From: Ruminococcus flavefaciens MA2007
GTDB lineage: Bacteria > Bacillota > Clostridia > Oscillospirales > Ruminococcaceae
Assembly: GCF_000621845.1 (NCBI RefSeq)
Contig: NZ_JHXF01000020.1
Span: 1-63,188 of the forward strand
Reading direction: 5' to 3'
Length of the DNA: 63,188 bases
A program made the position numbers and the translations under genes. Below are positions 18,278 to 27,155 of this stretch, piece by piece. The notes beneath the pieces were generated by a model that saw nothing but the letters and a program-made list of their open reading frames with translations, had not been told where the DNA came from and made no database searches. How positions within the stretch are numbered: position 1 is the first letter of the stretch; each line of letters opens with the position of its first letter.

Positions 18278-19195
18278 TTAGAATAGTCCCAGAAGCACCT
18301 TTAGTATAAACAAAAATGGCTTTTCACCATTATAGCTACATAACTCATTAGTATCAAAAATGAGCTTCAACTTATTCTTACTAGCTTCGCTGAAAACTCT
18401 TACCTTCGAGTCAGCAGGAATATAATCACCAAAGCACACTACAAGAGCAGTTGAAAATGCACTTCTTCCATTTCTTAAATTTGGATTTTTCACCTTTTTC
18501 CACTTTAGAATAAAATCATCAATGATAGTATCCTTTTTCGCTCCTACAACATTGTTTTCATGTTGACGATACTTCATAAACGAACGATCATCATAAACAA
18601 TACCTTTAACAACAGTTGCCACACCTGCAACCCAAACGTCATGTATCCTAGTTTTCAAAAGAGCCTGGGAAGGTCTGCGACCTTCTTCACTCAGAAGCTT
18701 TTTAAACTCAACAGGGAACACCATTGTACAACCTGCCAGCATATTGCTGAATATTATGCTCTCAGTTGTAAGATGAATCTTCTCGTCTGTATATCTAAGT
18801 CCCATTGACTCGCCGTATTTATCTACATTTTCCTGATTTGAGGCATAAAGGCTGCAATCAGTTTCCTTAAGCAACTTTATAGCCTCAATAAGCTTTTCCT
18901 CACACCATATATCATCTTGATCGCTCAACGCATAATAATCAAAGATATCAGGAACGATATAAATGAGATTCATGAAGCTGTTGCCGACTCCGAGGTTATT
19001 TTTGCCAACAAGCAGATGTACATTTTCATTTTCCGAACAAATCTCCCTGATAATATCCAATGTACTATCCTTTGAACCGTCATCTCTTATATACAATGAG
19101 ACTTCTGTATCCTTCTGGGCAAGAATACTGTCTATCTGTTCTTTTATGTACTTTTCACCATTGTAGGTGCTCATCAATACAGCTACTTTTTCCAT
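18278..19195 (-). CDS. Glycosyltransferase family 2 (rhamnosyltransferase-like)
   Basis: GT-A inverting transferase of 305 residues. MSTYNGEKYIKEQIDSIL is at 8-25, IRDDGSKDSTLDII follows with the nucleotide-binding Asp, and YALSDQDDIWCEEKLIEAI contains the DXD-like metal site (near 86-105). The order resembles rhamnosyltransferases of capsule loci (ALSDQDDIW is common there), and dTDP-rhamnose genes are in the same locus. That makes rhamnose a reasonable but unproved donor. It lies 5 nt upstream of the cytidylyltransferase. Confidence 0.88.
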   Translation of the reverse strand: MEKVAVLMSTYNGEKYIKEQIDSILAQKDTEVSLYIRDDGSKDSTLDIIREICSENENVHLLVGKNNLGVGNSFMNLIYIVPDIFDYYALSDQDDIWCEEKLIEAIKLLKETDCSLYASNQENVDKYGESMGLRYTDEKIHLTTESIIFSNMLAGCTMVFPVEFKKLLSEEGRRPSQALLKTRIHDVWVAGVATVVKGIVYDDRSFMKYRQHENNVVGAKKDTIIDDFILKWKKVKNPNLRNGRSAFSTALVVCFGDYIPADSKVRVFSEASKNKLKLIFDTNELCSYNGEKPFLFILKVLLGLF

Positions 19196-19206
19196 TGTAC
19201 TATCCT

Positions 19207-20115
19207 TTACAGTTTTAATTCAGTTATAAAATGACATTCTCTGTGCATTTTATCAGGAATCACCATGTAATCGTTTCCGTACAATCCTTCAAGATACCTT
19301 TTATAGTTACCTGGTGCATAGAAAAAATGCTCCTTGAACTTTATTTCTGTTAGAGGGAAAAAGGTATCTGTAGAATAAATCTCACCAAAATAATGCTTTC
19401 TGCCCGTTGCACTTGTCACAAGAGACGTTTTTCTTCTGTAATGTATGGTATTATCCACGGTATTGAACCATTTTACAGGAGATCTGAAAGAAAAGAAATT
19501 ACCGACAAAACGTCTGATTCGAAAGAAAAGCTTTCCATCTTTACTTTGTGCATAGTATTTTCTTGTCTTTTTGCTCATGTATTTCTCATCCATTACACAA
19601 GATGCAATAAACATCTCAATATTCGACTTGATTCCCCTGATTTTTCTCAAAATTTTGTTCTCTGGAACATAATCATAAGGAAAAATGTCTACATACGCTG
19701 CACTTGGCTGCAAGGGATTTTCGTCGCCTATAGTCCTGAGCACAGTTCCTTTTTTAAAAATCTGCATGAAACGATTGCCATTGGGTGAATCTGAATTCGG
19801 ACACCTAAGTTCATACGCATCAGAAAATTCCTTGTCAAATACCTTCTTCATTTTCTCATAGTCGCTGCGTTTCATACCGAAATCCATATCGTCATCCCAT
19901 GGAATAAAGCCACCGTGTCTTACAGCACCAAGAAGGCTTCCTCCAACAAGAAACAGCTTTATACCGTTTTTACGACATCTTTTTTCAATATCGACAGACA
20001 TCTCATAAAGACAATCCTTCAGTGACTCATGCTCTTCGTCTGTCATCTGACGGACATTCTTATCATTTCTTGCCAACTCATTTAGAATGTCCTTGTAATT
20101 TAGATTCAATCCCAT
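19207..20115 (-). CDS. LicD-family phosphotransferase
   Basis: A 302-residue LicD/FKTN-type nucleotidyltransferase-fold protein. The diagnostic block near 58-78 reads LVGGSLLGAVRHGG and then FIPWDDDMDFGM, with the metal-binding aspartates in PWDDDMD. LicD proteins move a phosphorylated group from a CDP carrier (phosphocholine, or ribitol-phosphate in related enzymes) onto a glycan. The neighbouring IspD/TarI-like gene fits such a donor. The next gene upstream ends 3 nt before its start, so it is coupled. No choline uptake or kinase gene is seen in this window, which argues weakly against choline. Confidence 0.88.
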   Translation of the reverse strand: MGLNLNYKDILNELARNDKNVRQMTDEEHESLKDCLYEMSVDIEKRCRKNGIKLFLVGGSLLGAVRHGGFIPWDDDMDFGMKRSDYEKMKKVFDKEFSDAYELRCPNSDSPNGNRFMQIFKKGTVLRTIGDENPLQPSAAYVDIFPYDYVPENKILRKIRGIKSNIEMFIASCVMDEKYMSKKTRKYYAQSKDGKLFFRIRRFVGNFFSFRSPVKWFNTVDNTIHYRRKTSLVTSATGRKHYFGEIYSTDTFFPLTEIKFKEHFFYAPGNYKRYLEGLYGNDYMVIPDKMHRECHFITELKL

Positions 20116-20118
20116 GAT

Positions 20119-21309
20119 TCATTCCTTCTCTATTAGGTCTGTTATTCTAAGATAAGAATTCTTTCTATTAAATAACTCTTCTGCACATTTTCTGGAGTTA
20201 TTTCCCATTATTTTACGGAGCTTTGGTTCTTTGATAAGTCTTTCAAGCTTGTCCGCAAGATCTTCAGCATCTCCGTTTTTGCAGTTAAAGCCCATTTTGT
20301 ACTCCTTGACAAGTTTTCTATACTCCCTACATTCCTGAGTATTCAGAACAGGCAAACCAGAAGCTGTATAATCAGCGTGTTTATTAATAATTGAACCAGC
20401 CGAGCCAGACTTAATCGGATTAACAGTAATATCGCAAGATTTTAACATTCCACACATTTTATCATATGACATTCGCCCTAAAAACTCAGCGTCAATGTCT
20501 TTTTCTTTTGAATATTTTTCAAAGCGCTCCTTGTCTGGTCCATCTCCCATTACAATAAACTTTGGTGGTTGAAGTCCTTTTTTCTTAATAATATCAAGTG
20601 CGTCAATTACACATGTTAAATCATAACTGCTTCCCAAAGTCCCACAATAAGCAAGTCTTAATCTGTCAGCCACATCTCTTTCAACCTTATTATTTAATGC
20701 ATTTTCATCAAATACATTTAAGTCTGTTCCTAAAAATACAGACACACCTTTACTACACTTATTATTCACTTTCATAGCACGATCAACATATGTTTGAGAA
20801 ACTGCACAAATAGCATCCGCTCTTTTATAGATACCATCAGCCATTTTTTTTATTGGTAAAAATGCAATGTCGCTTAAAATTGGAATATTCATTACCATCT
20901 GAAATGCTTCTGGCCATAAATCCTGAACATCAATTACAAATCGTACATTATTCTTTTCACAGTATTTCGCTGCTGACAAAGGTGCTGACAAAGATGGAAT
21001 TGCACAATATATAACATCTGGTTTTTTACGTTTAGCAAGATATTCTTTTACGCTTTTTCCCCATATATAATGACTATAAAAACGCTTTAAGCACACGTTT
21101 TTTGAATATCCTGTTTCATGTAAAAATGTAATTTTAAACGGCCATTTCGCTACTGCCTCTTTACGAAATCGTTTTTCTGTATGATAAAAATCGCTTGTAA
21201 TGATTTCAACATTATGCTCCTTACAAAGCATTTTTGCTATATACAAAAAACGGTCATTATCATTTTCTGAAAAATCCATACAAAAATTTGATAAAATAAG
21301 AATATCCAT
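20119..21309 (-). CDS. Glycosyltransferase family 4 (WbuB-like)
   Basis: GT-B transferase of 396 residues. The C-terminal donor domain shows LAYCGTLGSSYDLTCVIDAL, FIVMGDGPDKERFEKYSKE and SGSAGSIINKHADYTASGLPV, with the long Glu/Asn-rich acceptor loop of the WbuB branch at the N-terminus (IDVQDLWPEAFQM). WbuB-like enzymes often add FucNAc or similar sugars as the second residue of O-units. Specificity is not decidable here. It lies 11 nt after the FemAB-like gene and 3 nt before licD. Confidence 0.9.
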   Translation of the reverse strand: MDILILSNFCMDFSENDNDRFLYIAKMLCKEHNVEIITSDFYHTEKRFRKEAVAKWPFKITFLHETGYSKNVCLKRFYSHYIWGKSVKEYLAKRKKPDVIYCAIPSLSAPLSAAKYCEKNNVRFVIDVQDLWPEAFQMVMNIPILSDIAFLPIKKMADGIYKRADAICAVSQTYVDRAMKVNNKCSKGVSVFLGTDLNVFDENALNNKVERDVADRLRLAYCGTLGSSYDLTCVIDALDIIKKKGLQPPKFIVMGDGPDKERFEKYSKEKDIDAEFLGRMSYDKMCGMLKSCDITVNPIKSGSAGSIINKHADYTASGLPVLNTQECREYRKLVKEYKMGFNCKNGDAEDLADKLERLIKEPKLRKIMGNNSRKCAEELFNRKNSYLRITDLIEKE

Positions 21310-21320
21310 CTATTCAACCC

Positions 21321-22361
21321 TCATGCTCTATATTTTGGGAAAAAGGCATCATCCGTAACATTATTTCTTAACGAAACTAACCACTCATACTTCTCTTTCA
21401 TAAATATTTTCTTTCCAATGAAAAAACTATGCAAGTCATCTTTACGATAGAAAGCTCTTTTAAACTTAAAAAGGCTATCTTCCGCACTTCCAACACCGCC
21501 GCCCAAATAAAAAGACTTATATCCATTATACGCTCCCCAAAGAGCAGCATGATAGAGCAACAAATTAGTTGGTGCTAAGTTTGAAAACTCACGCTTAGAA
21601 CCTGAAAGATGATAATTCATCATTCCATTAGTTGTCAGTATTATAGAACTTGCAATTATTTGGTTATTCAATTCAGCATAAAAAATCTGTGAATTGTATG
21701 GTAAATCATTCAGTACACTCTTATAAAAATCCGACTTAAAATAATAATATGTTTTGGCATTGTCCTTGGCCATAGTCTCATTATATATATCAATAAACTT
21801 ATCAAACAATTCTTGGCTTCTTCCGTTCATAATGCAAACGCCATTTTTTTGCGCTTTACGAATCATATTTCTATTTTTGCTTGATAAATTCTCCCACACA
21901 ACATCTGGTGATGAAAGATCCATTGTAATTGTTTTTCCAAGTTCGATAATATCATAAAAAGAAGATGAAAAAGAGCTATTACCTAATACAGGGTGAAATC
22001 TGACAAATTCGCTTATTATATTATTTGCATTGCAATATTCTTCATATTCCTCAAAAATACAATCTGATTGATTGCCTTCTATAAGCCAACCACCATATCC
22101 ATATGGTGTTGTCAAATCAAAGTATTCGTCTCTATGTATTTTATCTTTGAAAACATCGCAATCAGCAATATCTCTTTTAAAAACTACATTTATTCCACGA
22201 ACAGATCCGTCATCATAATAGAATAATAAAGGTATTCCGTCGCCATGTATCATAAAAGCTTTAACATACCCACTAAGCCAATACACGTCATAATCAGAAA
22301 AGCTTCTTACAATTCTATCCCATTCTTCACATTCTGTTATACTATAAATCTTTAAACTCAT
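21321..22361 (-). CDS. FemAB/GNAT-type acyl- or aminoacyl-transferase
   Basis: A 346-residue protein of the FemX/BioF2-like double-GNAT group. SSKNRNMIRKAQKNGVCI near 157-174 is the classic FemAB transition. The second GNAT half contains FYAELNNQIIASSIILTT, YHLSGSKREFSNLAPTNLLLYHAALWGA (in two pieces) and FYLGGGVGSAEDSLFKFKRAF. Family members transfer amino acids from tRNA to peptidoglycan or acyl groups to sugars. In this position, between the initiating sugar transferase and a glycosyltransferase, modification of the polysaccharide repeat unit, for example the amino sugar made by the upstream aminotransferase, is more likely than peptidoglycan bridge work. Confidence 0.75.
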   Translation of the reverse strand: MSLKIYSITECEEWDRIVRSFSDYDVYWLSGYVKAFMIHGDGIPLLFYYDDGSVRGINVVFKRDIADCDVFKDKIHRDEYFDLTTPYGYGGWLIEGNQSDCIFEEYEEYCNANNIISEFVRFHPVLGNSSFSSSFYDIIELGKTITMDLSSPDVVWENLSSKNRNMIRKAQKNGVCIMNGRSQELFDKFIDIYNETMAKDNAKTYYYFKSDFYKSVLNDLPYNSQIFYAELNNQIIASSIILTTNGMMNYHLSGSKREFSNLAPTNLLLYHAALWGAYNGYKSFYLGGGVGSAEDSLFKFKRAFYRKDDLHSFFIGKKIFMKEKYEWLVSLRNNVTDDAFFPKYRA

Positions 22362-22377
22362 AATAAACCTTCCAGAC

Positions 22378-23001
22378 TTATAATGATTTGTTTTTTAACT
22401 CATTCCAATCTTTCAGATCCATATCCGCCCCTTCAGCAAATGTGGTATCTTCACGCAGAAAAACCTTTTTAACTGTTCTAAATAATATCTTAATATCTTC
22501 AGAAAAACTAATATTATTAATGTATTCGACATCATATTTAAGTTTCTCATCCCAATTCAAAGCATTTCTGCCAGAAGATTGAGCTAAACCAGTTAATCCA
22601 GGTCTAACTAAATGTCTTCTATTTTGAATTGAATTCATATATTTTACATCTCTGGGAAGTAATGGTCTCGGACCAATAATAGACATATCGCCTTTAATAA
22701 TATTGAACAATTCGGGAAGTTCATCAAGGCTTGTACTTCTGAGTCGCTTACCATATGAGGTAAGTCTCTTCTCATCCGGCAGAAGATTTCCCTTCTTGTC
22801 CTTCTTGTTGTTCATGGTTCTGAACTTTACAAGCTTGAATATCTTTTCATTCTTACCCGGACGATCCTGCGTAAAGAACGGATTACCGCCCATTGCAACT
22901 GCTCCGACAATAGTCAGGACCAAAAGTATCGGTGAAAGAACGATTATTGCTCCGAGTGAAAGAGTAAAATCAAGCATACGCTTAAAATACTTTGCATACA
23001 T
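22378..23001 (-). CDS. Initiating sugar transferase (monotopic phosphoglycosyltransferase)
   Basis: Transfers the first phospho-sugar from a UDP-sugar to undecaprenyl phosphate. The 207-residue length is that of the small monoPGT core (PglC-like), not the long WbaP/WbaJ type. A reentrant hydrophobic segment is at 11-36 with the helix-breaking SP at 23-24. KFRTM follows at 59-63, then the catalytic dyad D93-E94 in TSLDELPELFNIIKGDMS and SIIGPRPLL. It overlaps the aminotransferase gene by 1 nt, so the amino sugar made there may be its substrate, as in bacillosamine systems; the matching dehydratase and acetyltransferase are not in this window. Confidence 0.93.
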   Translation of the reverse strand: MYAKYFKRMLDFTLSLGAIIVLSPILLVLTIVGAVAMGGNPFFTQDRPGKNEKIFKLVKFRTMNNKKDKKGNLLPDEKRLTSYGKRLRSTSLDELPELFNIIKGDMSIIGPRPLLPRDVKYMNSIQNRRHLVRPGLTGLAQSSGRNALNWDEKLKYDVEYINNISFSEDIKILFRTVKKVFLREDTTFAEGADMDLKDWNELKNKSL

Positions 23002-24287
23002 TATTCAAAACAACTCCTGATAAGTTCGATTATGATATCCTGCTGCTCGGGTGTCATCTTATTATCGCTTGGGAGACAAAGGCCTCTCTCGAAGATGTCT
23101 GCGCCAACATCAAGCACAGCACCGCGGTCAATATACGCATTGGACTGTCCTCTGCCGTTACCCTTTGCAGTAACGAAGCCATTCATACGGTAAATAGGCT
23201 GCATATGCATAGGCTTCCATATCGGACGTCCCTCTGCATTGAACTTTGCAAGAGTCTCAAGAATCTCTGTAGGACATGTCTTGCCCTGTTCGGAAATATA
23301 CATAGGCTGGTTTTCGCCGCGAACCTGCTTGCACATTGCTTCCTTATCTATGAGCATACAGCTGAGCCAGTAGTTAGGCACGCTGTCAATTATATCGAAT
23401 GGATTCATAGTAACAGGAAGTCCCTTGAAGCCCTCTTTATAGCGCTCATATATAGCCTTTTTCTGGGCAATATGCTCGTCAAGGTAGTTCATCTGTCCAC
23501 GAACAACGCCAGCGATAATGTTTGACATACGGTAGTTATAGCCGATCTCCTCATGCTGATACCATGGAGCGGCTTCACGGCTCTGAGTTGACCACTTGCG
23601 AACCTTATCAGCGTCGTCAATGCTGTTTGTGAGGAACATACCGCCTGACGAACCTGTGATTATCTTGTTTCCGTTAAAGCTGATAGCGCTGTAGTCGCCG
23701 AAGCAGCCTGTTTCCTTACCCTTATATGTAGCACCGAAGGACTCAGCAGCATCCTCAACTATGAGTGCACCGTGTCTGTCGCATATTCTTCTGATAGCGT
23801 CGATCTTTCCGGGAACGCCATAAAGATGAGCAACTACTACCAACTTTACATCTGAATATATCTCAAATGCCTTTTCAAGAGCATCGGGACACATATTCCA
23901 TGTATCTGCCTCTGTATCAATAAAAACGGCTTCACCGTCCTCATAAGCAACAGGGTTTACAGTAGCGTCGAATGTCATATCCGAACAGAATACCTTGTGC
24001 CCCTGAAGTGTTCCGCAATTAGGCTTAGGCTGACCATAAAGTCTTTCGCCTGCAAGCTTTATTGCGAGATGAAGTGAAGCTGTTCCGCAGGAAAGAGCTA
24101 CAGCATACTTTACTCCGGCATACTCTGCAACGAGCTTTTCTACCTCATTGATGTTCTCTCCTGCTGTTGTTATCCAGTTTTTCTCAAATGCGTCGTTTAC
24201 CCATTTTTGCTCGTCACCGTGCATAGTAGGCGATGAAAGCCATACTTTCTTTTCAAAGGGTTTAATGTTGCTTTTGTTTACAAACAT
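23001..24287 (-). CDS. DegT/DnrJ/EryC1-family aminotransferase
   Basis: PLP-dependent sugar aminotransferase of 428 residues that converts a 4-keto sugar nucleotide to an amino sugar. The PLP lysine is K208 in FNGNKIITGSSGG; the phosphate-cup segment SCGTASLHLAI is near 66-76, and LIVEDAAESFGATYKGKETG near 175-194 has the conserved Asp that pairs with the PLP ring nitrogen. The C-terminus has the HMQPIYRMNGF substrate loop seen in PglE/PseC-like enzymes. It is the first large gene of the polysaccharide operon, with an AGGAG 13 nt before its ATG and a 30-codon leader ORF just upstream. Confidence 0.92.
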   Translation of the reverse strand: MFVNKSNIKPFEKKVWLSSPTMHGDEQKWVNDAFEKNWITTAGENINEVEKLVAEYAGVKYAVALSCGTASLHLAIKLAGERLYGQPKPNCGTLQGHKVFCSDMTFDATVNPVAYEDGEAVFIDTEADTWNMCPDALEKAFEIYSDVKLVVVAHLYGVPGKIDAIRRICDRHGALIVEDAAESFGATYKGKETGCFGDYSAISFNGNKIITGSSGGMFLTNSIDDADKVRKWSTQSREAAPWYQHEEIGYNYRMSNIIAGVVRGQMNYLDEHIAQKKAIYERYKEGFKGLPVTMNPFDIIDSVPNYWLSCMLIDKEAMCKQVRGENQPMYISEQGKTCPTEILETLAKFNAEGRPIWKPMHMQPIYRMNGFVTAKGNGRGQSNAYIDRGAVLDVGADIFERGLCLPSDNKMTPEQQDIIIELIRSCFE

Positions 24288-24302
24288 CTGATGTTTCTAC
24301 TC

Positions 24303-24395
24303 CTATCCACCCAGCGTTATTGATCCGATCCGTAACCCCGGAATCCACTCTGTCGTTTCCGACATAGGCAAAATCAACAAGCCTATATTTATCAT
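24303..24395 (-). CDS. Leader ORF, 30 codons, before the polysaccharide operon
   Basis: An ATG-to-TAG frame of 30 codons, starting MINIGLLILPMSETTEW, that lies wholly in the untranslated leader between the promoter and the aminotransferase start. The Shine-Dalgarno GGAGGGG is correctly spaced and partly buried in a hairpin. Its stop is 15 nt before the next ATG and overlaps that gene's own AGGAG region. The peptide is hydrophobic at the start and has no charge-rich tail. It could be a regulatory leader peptide, a real small protein, or a chance frame; I judge the first two more likely because of the ribosome-binding site. Confidence 0.55.
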   Translation of the reverse strand: MINIGLLILPMSETTEWIPGLRIGSITLGG

Positions 24396-24400
24396 TTGCC

Positions 24401-24417
24401 TGCCCCTCCGTGGGGCA
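24401..24417 (-). promoter_or_regulatory. Hairpin carrying the leader-ORF ribosome-binding site
   Basis: Stem TGCCCC/GGGGCA with a 5-nt loop ACGGA on the minus strand. The GGAGGGG Shine-Dalgarno of the leader ORF lies in the loop and 3' arm, so pairing would hide it. A second small hairpin, stem TGTCG/CGACA with a GAAA tetraloop, lies inside the leader ORF (near 24351-24364). Confidence 0.55.
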
Positions 24418-24517
24418 ATAATTTCTTACTTGCATTTAGCTATGCCATGGTTATGCACCGCATTGATGATACCAAGCGATATATAATAATAATGTATGGT
24501 AAAGGCTGTACGTTTCA

Positions 24518-24546
24518 ATTATACCCTTTGGCATAAAAAAAAGCAA
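24518..24546 (-). promoter_or_regulatory. Promoter of the polysaccharide operon
   Basis: Minus strand TTGCTT (24541-24546), 17-nt spacer and consensus TATAAT (24518-24523). The predicted start near 24511 gives a leader of about 220 nt before the aminotransferase gene, long enough for regulation by RNA structure or by antitermination. No known riboswitch class was recognised in it. Confidence 0.8.
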
Positions 24547-24865
24547 GCGTAAAAATTAGGGAATTCTAAACTCACAAATATTTTTGTCATATTAAACAAA
24601 AAAAATTCATAGTCCACTGTTTAAATAGCATAAAAAAATATACTTAAAGTCAAAACATAGAGATTATTTAATATTTGTATATCATTATATCTCGTTCATT
24701 ATATCTTAACTTCTTGCCGATTCTTCCGACTTTGCAAACATATATTTCTATTTTTAACAATTTTTGCTAAATCAAAATTTTGATAATGATATAATATATA
24801 ATTATATAACTCTGCGTAAAAGTTTATATCTAAGATAATAAATCATCCCCTTATACCAACATTGA
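24547..24865. other. AT-rich spacer, no gene seen
   Basis: About 320 nt of very AT-rich sequence between the polysaccharide promoter and the terminator of the dockerin pseudogene. No open frame with a ribosome-binding site, no repeat and no RNA motif recognised. It may hold upstream promoter (UP-element-like) A/T tracts. Confidence 0.5.
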
Positions 24866-24897
24866 AAAACCCGAGGCTCATACGAGCCTCGGGTTTT
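24866..24897 (-). terminator. Strong bidirectional terminator after the dockerin pseudogene
   Basis: Fourteen-bp perfect stem (arms 24866-24879 and 24884-24897, AAAACCCGAGGCTC type), loop of 4 nt, with As on one side and Ts on the other so that it works both ways. It begins about 10 nt past the stop codon in the restored frame. Confidence 0.9.
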
Positions 24898-24906
24898 AAA
24901 TTGTTT

Positions 24907-27152
24907 TTACACATTTTTCTTCAAGTATTCCTCCAACGATACTATCGTTTCCTTTGCAGTAGAAGTATACGCATAGTATGAAAGGATACAAGAAGCGTCA
25001 ACTGCATTGATCTTGCCGTCATAATTTACATCTGCCGCATGCTTCTGTACTTCGTTGAAGTCTCCGTTCTGATTTGTGGATTCATCGCATAATAAGTCAG
25101 GACCTCAGAAGCATCGACCGCATTTATCTTGCCGTCGTTATTGACATCTCCCAGCATATAGGCATTTTCTTTGTGTCTAACAGCTATCTTGAGTCGTATC
25201 ACATTATTATTCTTATCAATGATGAAGATAACGACCACGCCCTCTCCGACAGGAGTAACGACACCGTCAGCTGAAACTACCGCAACATCGGTGTTGTTTG
25301 ATACAAATGTGACTCCCTCATTCTGTGCAAGCGGTATTTTATATGGTTCGGCATCGCTTATTGTAATTGAGGTGTCTCCTGTTATCAAAGGCGGATTTGT
25401 TATGGTAGATGTGGTTGTTCCCATAGTTCCTGTACTTGTGGTAGTTGAAGAAGCAGATTTTGATGTTGATGATGTACTGCTTACCGAAGTTGTCATTGAA
25501 CTGCTTGATGTTGATGAAGTAGTTCTCGTTGCTGTTGTAGTTGACGTTGTTGAAGAGCTTGTGGTAGTAGTAGGCGAAATGCGTGTCGTAGTAGTTGTTG
25601 TTGTTGTAAGCTTGGTAGTAGTAGTTTCTGGCATAACTACTATTCTGAACGGCTTTTCTGCACTTCCGAAATACGCTGTATTCTTGCCACATGAAGCTTC
25701 AACGTAATATTGCAGCGTTCCTTGTCGGCTTTCATATGCCGGAATATAAGCACTATATGTCGAACCATTTTCCTTTGTCATATTCGCCCTGCTCCATTCG
25801 GAATCTTCTGCATATTTATATAACAGAACCGCACTTATATCACCGTTTCCTGTTATGTCTGATTCTGCCTTGATGCCCTCATTCACCTTAGCCTTGGATA
25901 TAATTACATTCAATATCTTTGGCTGCTCGGCAGTAGTTGTTGTGGTAGTAATAGTCATTGATGAAGTAGTTGTATTCGTTGTAGCAGTAACCACAATAAA
26001 GGCGGGAGAATCTGCATTTCTGTATTCTGCTGTATTAAGTCCATCACTGACCGTGATATAGTATCTAAGAGTTCCCTCCTTCACATTAGTTGCCCTAATA
26101 ATGGCGTTATAGGTTGTGCCTGTTAGCTTATTCATTGTGATCTTATGCCATGTATCTTTTGCTCCGATTTTATAATAGAAAGAAGCAATTATACTTTCGC
26201 TTCCTGTGATGTCAGCATTGACGGTTATATCGCTATTAGCTGCAGCTCCGAATATAGTAACATTTGATATCTTTGGCGGCTCGGCAGTAGTAGTTGTTGT
26301 AGTTGTAGTAGTAGTTCTGTACAAAGTTGTCGTTGTCTGAGTTATGATACTTGAAGCTGTTACCTTAACGGTATATGGCTCCGTTCTGCTGCCGTATTTT
26401 TCAATATTTATACCGTCAGAAGCTTCTATATAGTATTCCAGAGTACCTTCTCTTATCTTAGACGCAGGAAGTACAGCCTTATACGACGAGTCCGTTGAAT
26501 TACTTGACATTATCAAACTATTCCACGTTTTGTTATCAGAATACTTGTAATAAAGCGTGATATTTCTTATATTTGTATCAGTTTCAGCTGATATTATCAT
26601 TTCAGAACCGGATTTTGTACCTGATACATAACCATTTTTTATGATATGCTTTTCATACTCAGGCGGTGAATAAACCGTTGTCGTAGTTACTGTAGCTGTA
26701 TTTATTGTTGTAGATGTAGTCTCCGTATATTGCTTGATATCAATAACGCAGGGCTTCTCCTTGCTGCCGACATTTGCCTTGTTGATACCGTCTGTAGCTT
26801 CGATATAATACTGGAGCTGACCTTTTCTCACCTCATATTGAGAGAAGATCTTATTATATGTCGATCCCGATGGATTTCTCATAGATTCGCTGTTCCACTC
26901 CTGTTCATCGCTGTACTTATAGAACAGGGTTACACTGTCGACCTTGACATTATCGGTAACATTTGCACTGATAGTAATTGTCTTATCTGGCTCGGAGTCC
27001 GTTACAGGAGTATGAACTATCTGCGGTTTATCCTTGTCCAGTGGAATACACTCAACAGTATTCGACGGCTTGGACTCCTTGAAATCAGTGTCAACGGCTC
27101 TGTAGTAGTAATAGTACTTCTGCCCAGTGACAACATCGTTACTGGAGAAAGC
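24907..27152 (-). pseudogene. Dockerin-bearing repeat protein, 5'-truncated and frameshifted
   Basis: A secreted cellulosome-type protein that is broken at both ends. The frame is open from 27152, directly after an in-frame TAA, and has no signal peptide or start; its first ATG is at 26882, inside a repeat. It holds four Ig-like repeats of about 110 residues (each with LYYKYS-like and YYIEASDGIN-like blocks) joined by Thr-rich linkers, a long Thr/Ser linker and a BIG2-like domain (SNNTDVAVVSADGVVTPVG). The first dockerin half follows (GDVNNDGKINAVDASEVL). A missing base near 25070-25080 then shifts the frame. The second half (DVNYDGKINAVDASCILSYY) is in the -1 frame and ends at 24907. Either a pseudogene or, for the frameshift only, a sequencing error. 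Confidence 0.8.
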
Positions 27153-27155
27153 TTA

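Noticed and set aside
24303..24520. Possible riboswitch (GEMM, cobalamin, T-box) in the polysaccharide leader
   Set aside because: The conserved cores of these classes were not found. Only small hairpins and the leader ORF can be supported.
25171..25873. Plus-strand frames rich in Val (many GTAGTAGTT codons)
   Set aside because: They are antisense readings of the Thr-rich linkers and repeats of the dockerin pseudogene.
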